From Streptomyces sp. NBC_01231 (GTDB taxonomy: Bacteria; Actinomycetota; Actinomycetes; Streptomycetales; Streptomycetaceae): a DNA stretch of 64,000 nucleotides. Where the stretch lies: NCBI GenBank assembly GCA_035999765.1, contig CP108521.1, positions 9,176,001-9,240,000 of the forward strand, in the 5' to 3' direction. Shown in pieces: positions 34,329 to 42,888 of this stretch. The stretch's first letter is position 1; each line of letters starts with the position of its first letter. The translations under genes were made by a program, and so were the position numbers. The notes below the pieces were generated by a model. It was not told where the DNA came from and did no database searches. It was given only the letters and a program-made list of their open reading frames with translations.

Positions 34329-35426
34329 ATGGATTCAGGGGCTGTGGGGGAGGCCCCGCGGGCGGAAGGCGCACCGATGTCGGTGTTGGGGAAGTCGCCG
34401 GACGTGCTCAGGCGCCGGGCGGGCCGCTGCCATCGGGCAGGGCCAAGGACTTGGGGCGCGGTCGGCGTGGCATGTTTCGTGGGTATGGCATGTCTCGTGG
34501 GAACAGCGCTGACGTTCGGCGGGCTGTGGGCGGCCGGGAGCGGGACGGCACGGATGACGGCTTTAGGGCCGTCCACCGGATGCTGGGGGTTGGCGGCCTC
34601 CGTGATGCTCCGGGCGAGAGGAACGAGCGGACGGGTGCGGACGCGGCTGCTGCTGTTGGGGGGTTCCGCGGTAGCCGGAGGTGTGTACCGGGGAGCGGTC
34701 GCCGTGCTGTCGGCTCAGCCTCCGGCTTCGGGACGGGACGCGCCTTCGCTGCTGGGTTCGGTGGTGGTCACCGGAGTGACGCTGGCCGTCGGCCTGGGGA
34801 TGGCCGGTCTGGTGGTCGCGGCCGATGCCGGTACAGGTCGGCACGTGTTGCTGCGGCGGGTGCTCGACGGGGCCGTCACGGCCGGGGTCGTGTTCATGAC
34901 CGGATGGGTACTGCTGCGGGGGGCTGGTGACGGCTGGCGGCTGGGGACAGGGATGGTCGGTGTCCTGTGGGCCGCGGAAGTCGTGTTCCTCAGTTTCCTG
35001 TTCGCCCTGCGCCGTCTCGTCATGAGCGACCAGCGAGCCACTTTGTGGGTCGGGATCGCCGGGCTGTCCCTGATGCTGATCGGCGACACCCTGCGACTGT
35101 CGACGGCCGGCCCGCACGGCCCCGAGGTGATGTCCTGTCAGCTGGTCGACGCCTGCGTCACCGCGGGACTGCTGGTGGTCGCCGTCGGCCCTTGGGCGCC
35201 CGGCGGGGCGAGCGCCCTGGGTACCGCTCAGCCCGCGCTGCGATGGGGGATGGAGGGTGCGGCGGCGTTCATTCCCCTGACGGTCTGCACGGCCACGGCG
35301 CTGGGATATGTGCTGGCTCCGTCTGCCGGAGACCCGGTGCCGCTGTTGGTCGGCGGAACGGCACTGCTGAGCCTCTGGGCTCGCCAGAGGCTGCTGCCGA
35401 GGGAGAACTCCGGAAACGACGACTGA
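34329..35426 (+). CDS. Multi-pass membrane protein of unknown function
   Basis: 365 residues with about ten hydrophobic helices spread over the whole chain (for example GAVGVACFVGMACLVGTAL, LLGSVVVTGVTLAVGLGMAG, LVDACVTAGLLVVAVGPWAP). Segments such as DQRATLWVGIAGLSLMLIGD resemble the N-terminal membrane sensor region of Streptomyces GGDEF/EAL proteins. No GGDEF, EAL or kinase domain follows: the protein ends ENSGNDD after the last helix. It may be a stand-alone sensor or a truncated one. ATG at 34377 is an alternative start. Confidence 0.7.
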   Translation: MDSGAVGEAPRAEGAPMSVLGKSPDVLRRRAGRCHRAGPRTWGAVGVACFVGMACLVGTALTFGGLWAAGSGTARMTALGPSTGCWGLAASVMLRARGTSGRVRTRLLLLGGSAVAGGVYRGAVAVLSAQPPASGRDAPSLLGSVVVTGVTLAVGLGMAGLVVAADAGTGRHVLLRRVLDGAVTAGVVFMTGWVLLRGAGDGWRLGTGMVGVLWAAEVVFLSFLFALRRLVMSDQRATLWVGIAGLSLMLIGDTLRLSTAGPHGPEVMSCQLVDACVTAGLLVVAVGPWAPGGASALGTAQPALRWGMEGAAAFIPLTVCTATALGYVLAPSAGDPVPLLVGGTALLSLWARQRLLPRENSGNDD

Positions 35427-35507
35427 GTCCTCGTGCGGCTGCCCTCCTCGTCTGTGCGGAAGGGCCTTGCCGGCCCGGGCCGGCAAGACTTGAGGGTGTG
35501 GGTGGCG

Positions 35508-36527
35508 TCATCCGCCCCCGTCGAGGTCGGTGCGCCGGCGGACTACCCGGAGTTCGTGGCCGAGAAGTTGGATCTCGTACAGCTTGCCCCGAGCGTTGTC
35601 GAAGGGGCGGTGGACGACCATCATCAGCTGGTCGTCGAAGGTGTGGAACAGCATGCCGTGACCGCTGTCCTCCCTGAGCAGCGGCCGGTGCTGCTGCCAC
35701 GGCCCCGCGATGTCGCCGGATGCCGAGACGGCGTAGGTCTGTACGTAGCCGCCGCTGATGGTGCCGTCCTGGCCGGCCGTGTTCTTCTCGTAGGTCGACC
35801 ACAGCATGAGCAGGGAGCCGTCAGGGGCGTGGTGCACCTGCGGGCCGTCGGTGACGTAGGGCGGGAGCTGATGCGGTACGCCGCCCGGGATCTGCTCGTT
35901 GATCCAGAAGGCGTCCGAGGCCTTGAACAGGAAGATCGGATCGCCGATCGTCCGCGACAGGTCCGAAGCCAGCCGGATCGCTTCCATGGTTCCGTCGATG
36001 GTCTGCAGCCACTCGTGCGCGTACACCATCCAGGGCTGCCCGGACGGGTCGACGTAGAGCGTGCCGTCGAGGGTCATGAGGTTCTCGGGCGGGGTCGGGC
36101 GTGAGGGGTCGATGACGGTGAAGGGGCCCAGCAGCGAGTCGGACACGGCGGTGATCGTGCCGCGCATGTGGTTCGAGAGCTGGAACGGCGTGCCCCATTG
36201 GCCGGGAGGCGGGACCGGAAGCACCTTGTCCTGGTCGTGCAGCGTGGTGAACAGGTAGTACCTGCCGCCCCATGGGTGCACCTCCGGCGCCCATCCGCCG
36301 TCGGTCGCCCAGATGCCCTTCTGCTCGGCGGTCAGGAAGACCACCACGGGACGCATCCAGTCGCGCAGGTCGTGGCTGCGGTAGACCATCGTGCCGGTGC
36401 CGTCCACGCCCGATACGGACGGGTCGTTGGACGTGTAGAGGTGATAGGTGCGGGTCTTCTTGTCGGCGACGATGAACGGATCGTGCAGCGGCATCTCGGG
36501 AAGCCGCATCGCTTCGGTCTCAGCCAC
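35508..36527 (-). CDS. Glycoside hydrolase family 43-like protein
   Basis: 339 residues, five-bladed propeller type. The catalytic base sits in PLHDPFIV (Asp16) and the blade motif GGWAPEVHPWGGRYYLF follows. The pKa-modulating Asp is in LDGTLYVD (Asp154). The position usually filled by the acid Glu (EGP) reads TDGPQVHH (Asp227), so activity or specificity may be unusual. No signal peptide is seen, so it probably acts on imported oligosaccharides. GTG at 36527 is supported by a -10 (TATTCT) ending 6 bases before it; ATG at 36509 is an alternative. Confidence 0.72.
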   Translation of the reverse strand: MAETEAMRLPEMPLHDPFIVADKKTRTYHLYTSNDPSVSGVDGTGTMVYRSHDLRDWMRPVVVFLTAEQKGIWATDGGWAPEVHPWGGRYYLFTTLHDQDKVLPVPPPGQWGTPFQLSNHMRGTITAVSDSLLGPFTVIDPSRPTPPENLMTLDGTLYVDPSGQPWMVYAHEWLQTIDGTMEAIRLASDLSRTIGDPIFLFKASDAFWINEQIPGGVPHQLPPYVTDGPQVHHAPDGSLLMLWSTYEKNTAGQDGTISGGYVQTYAVSASGDIAGPWQQHRPLLREDSGHGMLFHTFDDQLMMVVHRPFDNARGKLYEIQLLGHELRVVRRRTDLDGGG

Positions 36528-36533
36528 GATCGA

Positions 36534-36562
36534 AGAATACGTCGACGTGGTGTCGACGTGGT
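36534..36562 (-). promoter_or_regulatory. -10 box and 11-bp tandem repeat upstream of the GH43 gene
   Basis: TATTCT on the minus strand (36539-36534) is adjacent to two tandem copies of GTCGACGTGGT (36541-36562). The repeats occupy the -35 region and contain palindromic GTCGAC cores, so they may be operators for an unknown repressor. Confidence 0.45.
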
Positions 36563-36726
36563 GTCGGCGGGGTGCGGCAACTGGGAGGGGACCGAGGCGG
36601 CCATGTCCCAACTGCCCCACCGCCTCTTCCTCTTCGCCGAGGAAATCGGTCGCGCCCCGTGAGGTGAGCCGCTAACTTGCGCCTGAGCGCAGGGAGATAC
36701 GAGACGCGGCGGCAGGGGAGCCAGGC

Positions 36727-37446
36727 ATGGACACCGAGGGCGCGCGGACCGACCGTCTGGGCTTGCTGCTCGACCAGTTCGACCACGCCAGGGAGACGGC
36801 CCAGGCGCGGCTGACGGGGCTCGGCGACGAGGAGTATCTCTGGGAGCCGGTGCCCGACTGCTGGTCCATCCGGCGCCGGGGCGAGGCGGCGACGCCCAGG
36901 GCGTTCGGGCCGGGCGAGTGGGTGCTCGACCTGGGCGCCTCGCAGATCCCGGCGAGCGAGTACGCCGAGGTCGACCGGCAGGCGGCCGGCGGCATGACCG
37001 TCGCCGAGATCGCCGACGACTGGGGCGTGAGTGCCGAGCGGGTCGAGCAGATCCTCGCCGGCACCGCTGCGCCGGAGGCCGACGACGTGCCGGTCACGAC
37101 CATCGCGTGGCGGCTGGGGCACCTGCACTTCCACTTCGCGGGCCCCTGGGAGTGGACCTTCGGCGAACGTCGGCGGGAGCCGAAGCTGCTGGTCGACTTC
37201 ACCCCCTCCGCCGCCCTGGCGCTCGAGCGGTTCTGGGAGTTGATCGACCGCTGGCGCGACAGCGTCGCCACCGTCACCGACGAGCAGCTCGACATGGTCG
37301 GCTTCTCGCAGTACCCGTACAGCAACGACGCCGATTACCCGTACATCTCCGTGCTGGCGGGGGCCAACATCGAATTCATTCATCACATGGCCGAGATCGC
37401 GTTGCTCCGCGACCTGTGGCGGGCCCGCTTCACCAAGGACGGGTAG
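36727..37446 (+). CDS. DinB-superfamily protein
   Basis: 239 residues. The four-helix DinB/YfiT-like pattern shows as LDQFDHARETAQARLTGLGDEEYLWEPVPDCWSI split by an insert, then TTIAWRLGHLHFHFAGPWEW and the closing NIEFIHHMAEIALLRDL. Histidines in HLHFHF and FIHHMAE could form the divalent-metal site of the fold. Between them lies a small helical segment GMTVAEIADDWGVSAERVEQ that looks like an inserted HTH-like element. Such proteins are often thiol-dependent transferases; the substrate is unknown. Confidence 0.78.
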   Translation: MDTEGARTDRLGLLLDQFDHARETAQARLTGLGDEEYLWEPVPDCWSIRRRGEAATPRAFGPGEWVLDLGASQIPASEYAEVDRQAAGGMTVAEIADDWGVSAERVEQILAGTAAPEADDVPVTTIAWRLGHLHFHFAGPWEWTFGERRREPKLLVDFTPSAALALERFWELIDRWRDSVATVTDEQLDMVGFSQYPYSNDADYPYISVLAGANIEFIHHMAEIALLRDLWRARFTKDG

Positions 37447-37490
37447 GCCCCCGGCACGGCGTCCTGGCAGGTCGGCGCCGGGCCAGACGC

Positions 37491-38141
37491 TCAGTAGCGT
37501 GCCGCGACGGCCGTCAGATAGCCGCGCAGCATGGTCTTCGCCTCGTCGAGGAGGGCCGCGTCGCCCTCCGTGTCGCGGCGGAACGCCTCCTGGGCGAGCG
37601 CGTCGGCGGTGAGGATCGCGGCGTGGCAGGCCCGGGCGAGTGCCTCGTCGTCGGTGACGAGGCCGAGGGCGAGCAGGATCCGGCGGATCCCGTCGGCCAT
37701 CCGGCGCTTGTGCTCGCGGTCCGCGGCCCGGGTCCGCTCGGTCAGGCCGCTGCCGAACCAGAGGGCGCGGAAGCCGTGTTCGGTGCGGTAGATCTCGGCG
37801 TACGCGTCGACGAGGACACCGACCGGGTCGTGCCAGCGCTCGGCGGCCGCTGCCCGGACGAGGTCGTCCATCACGGCTTCGAGCTTCGCGAAGTAGCCGG
37901 CCGCCAGTGCCTCGATGATCGCGCCCCGGTCGGGAAGGTACTGGTACAGCGACCCCACCGACACCCGCGCCTGAGCCGCGATCCGGGTGGTGGTGAGCGC
38001 CTCGACCCCCTCGTCGACCAGCACCCGTTCGGCGGTCTCCAGGACCCGCGCCAGCCGCGCCCTGCTGCGGGCCTGCTGGGGCGTACGCCGGAGGGAGGCG
38101 AGACCTGCCGCCCGGCCGAGGTCCGTGGTCGGCTCGTTCAC
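37491..38141 (-). CDS. TetR-family transcriptional repressor
   Basis: 216 residues. The N-terminal HTH reads RVLETAERVLVDEGVEALTT then RIAAQARVSVGSLYQYLPD (about 30-68). The C-terminal ligand domain carries FRALWFGSGLTERTR. It is divergent from the class II aldolase/kinase pair and separated by 61 bases that contain a near-perfect operator, so it probably represses both itself and that pair. GTG at 38141 has GGAGG about 10 bases upstream. Confidence 0.9.
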   Translation of the reverse strand: MNEPTTDLGRAAGLASLRRTPQQARSRARLARVLETAERVLVDEGVEALTTTRIAAQARVSVGSLYQYLPDRGAIIEALAAGYFAKLEAVMDDLVRAAAAERWHDPVGVLVDAYAEIYRTEHGFRALWFGSGLTERTRAADREHKRRMADGIRRILLALGLVTDDEALARACHAAILTADALAQEAFRRDTEGDAALLDEAKTMLRGYLTAVAARY

Positions 38142-38163
38142 GCGACAACGACCTCCAAATGTG

Positions 38164-38184
38164 AACGTGACATTGTTTCATGTT
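38164..38184. promoter_or_regulatory. TetR-type operator between tetR and the aldolase gene
   Basis: AACGTGA-n7-TCATGTT, matching in 6 of 7 symmetric positions, lies in an unusually AT-rich gap. It includes a nested ACAT/ATGT. Confidence 0.5.
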
Positions 38185-38202
38185 TAGGTTAGCGTCGCGC
38201 GC

Positions 38203-38889
38203 ATGACCGACTCAAGCTCGGCGCTGGGCGAGGAGCGGGCGGCCGTGGCCGCCGTGTGTCGCCGGCTGGGGGCCGAGGGCCTGCTCATCGGTACGGCGGG
38301 GAACGTCAGCGTGCGGGCGGGGGAGCGGATCGCGATCACCGCCACCGGCGCGGTGCTCGCCGCGCTGACCCCGGACCAGGTGACCGTCGTCGATCTCGAC
38401 GGACAGGTTGTGGCCGGCACCCTGCGTCCGACCTCGGAGCTGGACCTGCACCTGGGCGTCTACCACCGCTACGGCACCGGCGCGGTCGTGCACACCCACG
38501 CCCCCATGGCCACCGCCCTGTCCTGCGTCCTCGACGAACTCCCCTGCGTCCACTACCAGTTGCTCGCCCTCGGCGGCACCGTGCGGGTGGCGCCGTATGC
38601 CACTTTCGGCACCCCGGAACTCGCCGAATCGGTGCTCGCGGCACTCGAGGGCCGCAGCGCCGCACTGATGGCCAACCACGGCTCGCTCACCCACGCGCCC
38701 ACGCTCGACAAGGCGGTCGAGCACGCGCTGTTGCTGGAGTGGGCCTGCGGTGTCTACCAGCGCGCGGCGGCCCTGGGCCCGCCCCGCGTCCTCGACGAAC
38801 AGCAGCAGCTCGCGGTGATCGAGGCCGCGCTCGCAAGGAACTACGGCACCACCCAACCCGTATCACCCGAGCAGGAGGGACCCCGATGA
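38203..38889 (+). CDS. Class II aldolase/adducin family protein
   Basis: 228 residues. Zinc-binding HTHAP in GAVVHTHAPMATAL and the later His in MANHGSLTHAPT form the three-histidine site of L-fuculose-phosphate-type aldolases. The N-terminal GLLIGTAGNVSVRAGERIAI is the phosphate-binding region. It should cleave a phosphorylated ketose or sugar acid to DHAP or an aldehyde. Its stop overlaps the PfkB kinase start (ATGA); the kinase would make its phosphorylated substrate. Under TetR control. Confidence 0.9.
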   Translation: MTDSSSALGEERAAVAAVCRRLGAEGLLIGTAGNVSVRAGERIAITATGAVLAALTPDQVTVVDLDGQVVAGTLRPTSELDLHLGVYHRYGTGAVVHTHAPMATALSCVLDELPCVHYQLLALGGTVRVAPYATFGTPELAESVLAALEGRSAALMANHGSLTHAPTLDKAVEHALLLEWACGVYQRAAALGPPRVLDEQQQLAVIEAALARNYGTTQPVSPEQEGPR

Positions 38890-39815
38890 AGGTCGTCACG
38901 ATGGGCGTGCACGTGCTGGACGTACTGGTGCGGCCGGTGGAGGAGATTCCCGAGGGACAGGGCGCGACGCTGGTCGACGACATCCGGATGACCGCCGCCG
39001 GAACGGCCGGAGGCACCGCCCTCACTCTCGCCAAGCTGGGCGCCACCGTCCGTACCGCCGGCGCGATCGGTACCGACCCCACCGGTGACCTGCTGGTGCA
39101 GCTGCTCAACAGGGCGGGAATCGACACCGAGTTGCTGGTCCGCCGCGTCGACACCTCCACCTCCGCGAGCGTCCTGCCCATCCGCCCCAACGGCGACCGG
39201 CCCTCCCTCCACCTGCTCGGCGCCAACGTCACCTACGGCCTCGACGACGTGCCCTGGGACGCCATCGCCGAGGCCACGCATCTGCACCTCGGCGGCCCCG
39301 AGCTGATCGGCGTCGACGTCGCCGCGCGCATCCTGGCGTACGCCAAGGAGCACGGTGTGGTCACCTCCATGGACCTGCTCGCGCCCGGTGTGCTCGGCAG
39401 CTTCGACCAGATCGAGGAGGCGCTGCCGTACGTCGACCATCTGCTGCCCAACGACGACCAGTTGCTCGGTTTCACCGGCGAGGACGATCTGATGGCAGGC
39501 GCCCACAAGCTCCTGGCCGCCGGCGTCGGCGTGGTCGCGGTGACACGCGGCGGCGACGGCGCGCTGCTCGTGACCGCCGAGGGCACCGAGACGGTTCCCG
39601 CCTTCGCGATCGACGTCGTCGACACCACCGGGTGCGGCGACGCGTTCTCCGCGGGCTTCCTGCGCGGGATCAGCCTGGGCCGCACACCCCGTGAGGCAGC
39701 CGTCCTCGGCTCCGCGGCGGCGGCGCTGGTGGCGCAGGGGCTCGGCAGCGACCACGGCGACTTCGACCTCGCCGAGGCCGACGAGTTCTCCATGGTGCAG
39801 AAGACCCACTCCTGA
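38886..39815 (+). CDS. PfkB-family carbohydrate kinase
   Basis: 309 residues of ribokinase fold. The substrate glycine signature is AGTAGGTALTLAKLGA near the N-terminus, and the catalytic motif DTTGCGDAFSAGF holds the base Asp (about residue 250). Substrate is unknown; coupling to the class II aldolase suggests a ketose or deoxysugar pathway (kinase then aldolase). ATGA overlap with the aldolase gene. The two-gene operon is followed by about 135 bases before the NUDIX gene. Confidence 0.9.
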   Translation: MKVVTMGVHVLDVLVRPVEEIPEGQGATLVDDIRMTAAGTAGGTALTLAKLGATVRTAGAIGTDPTGDLLVQLLNRAGIDTELLVRRVDTSTSASVLPIRPNGDRPSLHLLGANVTYGLDDVPWDAIAEATHLHLGGPELIGVDVAARILAYAKEHGVVTSMDLLAPGVLGSFDQIEEALPYVDHLLPNDDQLLGFTGEDDLMAGAHKLLAAGVGVVAVTRGGDGALLVTAEGTETVPAFAIDVVDTTGCGDAFSAGFLRGISLGRTPREAAVLGSAAAALVAQGLGSDHGDFDLAEADEFSMVQKTHS

Positions 39816-39951
39816 GCCGCCCCTGACCCCCGACCCCTGGTCCCGGGCGCGCGGGACACCGAAACCGCAGGTGACCCCCGAGCGCCCGGCCCGCGATGGT
39901 AGAAGCGGGTATGACCAACTCGTATTCCGCCTCCCTCCCGGCAGGCCCCCG

Positions 39952-40614
39952 ATGACCGCCGGTATCGACACCCCCGACGGCCGGGGCCGCACCGGACTCG
40001 ACCGCACCGGCCGGGACCTGACCGGCAACCCGCGCGTCAAGATGCGGGACGTGACCCTGCTGTCCAGTCACTGGTTCGTCGAGCGCGCCACCACCTTCGA
40101 CTACCAGCACGCCGACGGCACCTGGAGAACCCAGCAGCGCGAGACGCACGACCGCGGCAACGGCGCCACCATGCTGCTGTACGACACCGAACGCGAGACC
40201 GTGCTGCTCACCCGGCAGTTCCGTTTCCCGGCGTACGTCAACGGACATCCCGACGGCATGCTGGTCGAGACCCCCGGCGGGCTCCTCGACGACGAGGACG
40301 AGCACCCGGAGATCGCCGTACGCCGGGAGGTCGTGGAGGAGACCGGGCACACCATCGGCGAGGTCCGGCACGTCTTCGACGTCTACATGAGCCCCGGTTC
40401 GGTCACCGAGCGCGTCAGCTTCTACGCCGCCGCCTACGGACCCTCGACCCGCACCCACGAAGGGGGCGGCCTGGACGAGGAGGGCGAGGACATCGAGATC
40501 CTCGAACTGCCCTTCCGCCGGGCCCTGGAGATGATCCGGACCGGGGAGATCGCCGACGCCAAGACGATCATGCTGTTGCAATGGGCCGCACTGGAAGGGC
40601 CGTTCGCCGACTGA
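39952..40614 (+). CDS. NUDIX hydrolase (NudK/GDP-mannose pyrophosphatase-like)
   Basis: 220 residues. The NUDIX box is GGLLDDEDEHPEIAVRREVV followed by EETGH, slightly longer than the canonical spacing, with catalytic REVVEETG. The N-terminal VTLLSSHWFVERATTFDYQ and the middle LLTRQFRFPAYVNGHPDG resemble NudK-type NDP-sugar hydrolases. GDP-mannose or ADP-sugars are likely substrates. ATG at 39952 is chosen; the first 25 residues are poorly conserved, and a GTG further in is possible. Confidence 0.85.
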   Translation: MTAGIDTPDGRGRTGLDRTGRDLTGNPRVKMRDVTLLSSHWFVERATTFDYQHADGTWRTQQRETHDRGNGATMLLYDTERETVLLTRQFRFPAYVNGHPDGMLVETPGGLLDDEDEHPEIAVRREVVEETGHTIGEVRHVFDVYMSPGSVTERVSFYAAAYGPSTRTHEGGGLDEEGEDIEILELPFRRALEMIRTGEIADAKTIMLLQWAALEGPFAD

Positions 40615-40669
40615 GCCTCCCAACCCCACGCGCGCATCCCTGACTTGAACCACTGATAGCCTGACTGGC

Positions 40670-40933
40670 CCTCTACGGTGCCTCTACGGTGAAGGACTCC
40701 TCGTGACCCTCGGCATGGCGCTCGTCGACCGCTCCTCCCGCGCTTCGACGCGGGAGCGGTAGCCTCTCCGGCCCGAGCCCCGGGCCGTCGGCCCGACCCG
40801 CCCGTGCCACGGCACGGGCGGTCACCCCTGCCGCGGCCCGGACAACCGCCCATGCCCGCCATGGGCGTTCGCCACGCCCCTCGTCGAAGTGTTCTTCGTG
40901 CCCCCCCGCACGTTCCTTCACGAGGAGTACACC
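40670..40933 (+). promoter_or_regulatory. Structured leader before the methyltransferase gene
   Basis: The 319-base stretch 40615-40933 has no ordinary gene. It contains two tandem CCTCTACGGTG repeats (40670-40691) with TACGGT cores, a short peptide frame (40703-40762), a hairpin within that frame (40729-40759), a second strong stem CCGCCCGTGCC/GGCACGGGCGG (40798-40821) and a third perfect 8-bp stem CGCCCATG/CATGGGCG (40847-40867). The ribosome-binding site of the methyltransferase follows at 40922-40927. Serial hairpins behind a translated leader resemble an attenuator. Confidence 0.5.
40703..40762 (+). CDS. Putative 19-residue leader peptide
   Basis: GTG at 40703 with GAAGGA 6 bases upstream encodes VTLGMALVDRSSRASTRER and ends at TAG 40762. 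The last ten codons hold four arginines and lie inside a stable hairpin, so ribosome position could decide folding of the next stems. No homology can be claimed. Confidence 0.4.
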   Translation: MTLGMALVDRSSRASTRER

Positions 40934-42043
40934 GTGTCCACCATTCACTGGACCGAGGACCACACCACCCACGCCACCCGCTGGCACTCCGAGAGCCACA
41001 CCCCGCCGCCGCGCCGGATCGTCGTCGCCGACGACAGCCTGCGCGCCGCCACCGCACACCGCCTGGCCTGCGAGGGCACCGCGCTGCTGTGGCGGGGCGA
41101 TTTCCAGGGCGCCCGACAACTCCTGAACGCCATGGGCCGCCGCGTCGACCGCACGTCCCACGCGCCGGGGAACGACCCGCTGGAGGCCTTCCACCTGCAC
41201 CGCCGGACCCGGGCCCACCGCGCCCGGGTCCTCGGCAGTCTGCTCGTCCAGCTGGAGGACGGGCACGCCCTGAACCTGCGCCGGGCACCCGACGTACGCG
41301 AGGCGTGCACGGCGGCCTACGGTCCGTCGCGCGGCCCCGTGGTGATCTCGCTGCGGGAACTGCTCGGGGTGCTCGGCGCCTGGCAGTGGCGGCTCAAGGG
41401 CGTGGCGGTACCGGCCCTGAAGGCCCGAGTCCACCCGCACTACGGGGTGTTCGCCCCGGTCCGCGGTGAGTACGTCGATCTCGTCGCCGGGGCTCCCGTC
41501 CGCGGCCGTACCGCCTTCGACCTGGGCACCGGGACGGGTGTACTGGCAGCCGTCCTCGCCCGGCGCGGGCTCGCACAGGTCGTGGCCACGGACATCAGCC
41601 CGCGCGCCCTGGCCTGCGCGCATGAGAATGTCCAGCGGCTCGGCGTCGCCGGGCGCGTCGCCGTGACCGGACCGGCCCTGTACCCGGACGGCCGCGCCGA
41701 CCTCGTCGTCTGCAACCCGCCGTGGCTGCCGGGCCGGCCCTCCTCGGACCTCGAACACGGCGTCCACGACCCCGACTCCGCCATGCTCCGCGGCTTCCTC
41801 GACGGGCTCCCCGCCCACCTCACCCCCGGCGGCGAGGGCTGGCTCGTCCTCTCCGACCTGGCCGAACTCCTCGGCCTGCGCACCCGGGACGACCTGCTCA
41901 CCCTCATCGACGGGGCGGGCCTGCGCATCGCCGACCGGCTCGACACCCGTCCGAGGCACCCGAGGTCACTGGACCCCCGCGACCCCCTGCACACCGCCCG
42001 CGCGGCCGAGGTCACCTCCCTGTGGCGGCTGACCGTGCGGTGA
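40934..42043 (+). CDS. Class I SAM-dependent methyltransferase with NPPW motif
   Basis: 369 residues. AdoMet motif I is AFDLGTGTGVLAAVLARRG (about 196-214), followed by ATDISPRALACAHEN and the catalytic NPPWLPG, typical of enzymes methylating amide or amino groups (HemK/PrmC, RlmG, RsmC). The N-terminal 180 residues (ATAHRLACEGTALLWRGDFQ and beyond) form a separate helical domain as in rRNA or release-factor methylases. Target unknown. GTG at 40934 has GAGGAG 6 bases upstream. It follows a hairpin-rich leader that may attenuate it. Confidence 0.86.
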   Translation: MSTIHWTEDHTTHATRWHSESHTPPPRRIVVADDSLRAATAHRLACEGTALLWRGDFQGARQLLNAMGRRVDRTSHAPGNDPLEAFHLHRRTRAHRARVLGSLLVQLEDGHALNLRRAPDVREACTAAYGPSRGPVVISLRELLGVLGAWQWRLKGVAVPALKARVHPHYGVFAPVRGEYVDLVAGAPVRGRTAFDLGTGTGVLAAVLARRGLAQVVATDISPRALACAHENVQRLGVAGRVAVTGPALYPDGRADLVVCNPPWLPGRPSSDLEHGVHDPDSAMLRGFLDGLPAHLTPGGEGWLVLSDLAELLGLRTRDDLLTLIDGAGLRIADRLDTRPRHPRSLDPRDPLHTARAAEVTSLWRLTVR

Positions 42044-42067
42044 CGTCGAGGGTCGAGGTACGCGGGC

Positions 42068-42853
42068 TCAGGGTCTGACCAGGAGCTGGAAGTCGAAGGC
42101 GTACCGGGACGCGCGGTAGATGTGCGTCCCGTACTCGACCGGGCGGCCCGTGTCGTCGTACGCGGTGCGCTGCATGGTCAACAGGGCGGTGCCCTCGCTC
42201 TCGTCGAGGAGGCGGGCCTCCTCGGCGGTGGCGCTGCGGGCGCCGACGGTCTGGCGGGCGCTGTGCAGGGTGATGCCGGCGGTGCGCAGCATGCGGTAGA
42301 GGCCGGTCGACTCCAGGCGGGCGGTGTCGAGGTCGAGCAGGCCCGCGGGCAGGTAGTTGCACAGGTAGGCCACGGGCTGGCCGTGCGTGGAGCGCAGCCG
42401 CTCCAGGCACGTGACCTCGCTGCCCTCGGCGACCCCGAGGGCGGCCGCCACGTCGGCGGACGCGGCGACGTCCTCGTTGCGCACCACCCGGGTCGCGGGT
42501 CCCTGTCCGGCGGCCTCCAGGTCGTCGTAGAGGCTGCTGAGTTCGAGCGGGCGCTTGACCTGGCTGTGCACCACCTGGGTGCCGACCCCGCGGCGGCGCA
42601 CCAGCAGTCCCTTGTCGACCAAGGACTGGATGGCCTGGCGGACCGTCGGGCGGGACAGGCCGAGGCGTACGGACAGGTCGACCTCGTTGCCCAGGAGGTT
42701 GCCGGGGGCGAGGACACCGTGCTCGATCGCCGCCTCCAGCTGCTGGGCGAGCTGGTAGTACAGCGGCACCGGACTGCCGCGGTCCAGCGCGAAGTCCAGG
42801 GAGCTGAGCGCGGGGGCGGTCACGGCACGTGGGTCGTCGCCGGTCTTCGCCAT
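42068..42853 (-). CDS. GntR-family (HutC subfamily) regulator, probable inositol repressor
   Basis: 261 residues. The winged helix is PLYYQLAQQLEAAIEHGVLA then SRPTVRQAIQSLVDKGLLVR (about 30-83), followed by a UTRA ligand domain (VTCLERLRSTHGQPVAYLCN, LLTMQRTAYDDTGRPVEY). It is next to iolD and iolC on the same strand, so control of inositol genes is likely, as for other Streptomyces inositol regulators. It lies 35 bases after iolD, probably in the same transcript (iolC-iolD-gntR). Confidence 0.9.
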   Translation of the reverse strand: MAKTGDDPRAVTAPALSSLDFALDRGSPVPLYYQLAQQLEAAIEHGVLAPGNLLGNEVDLSVRLGLSRPTVRQAIQSLVDKGLLVRRRGVGTQVVHSQVKRPLELSSLYDDLEAAGQGPATRVVRNEDVAASADVAAALGVAEGSEVTCLERLRSTHGQPVAYLCNYLPAGLLDLDTARLESTGLYRMLRTAGITLHSARQTVGARSATAEEARLLDESEGTALLTMQRTAYDDTGRPVEYGTHIYRASRYAFDFQLLVRP

Positions 42854-42888
42854 GGACGTACCTTCCTCGAAGGGTCGGGATCGGGGCT

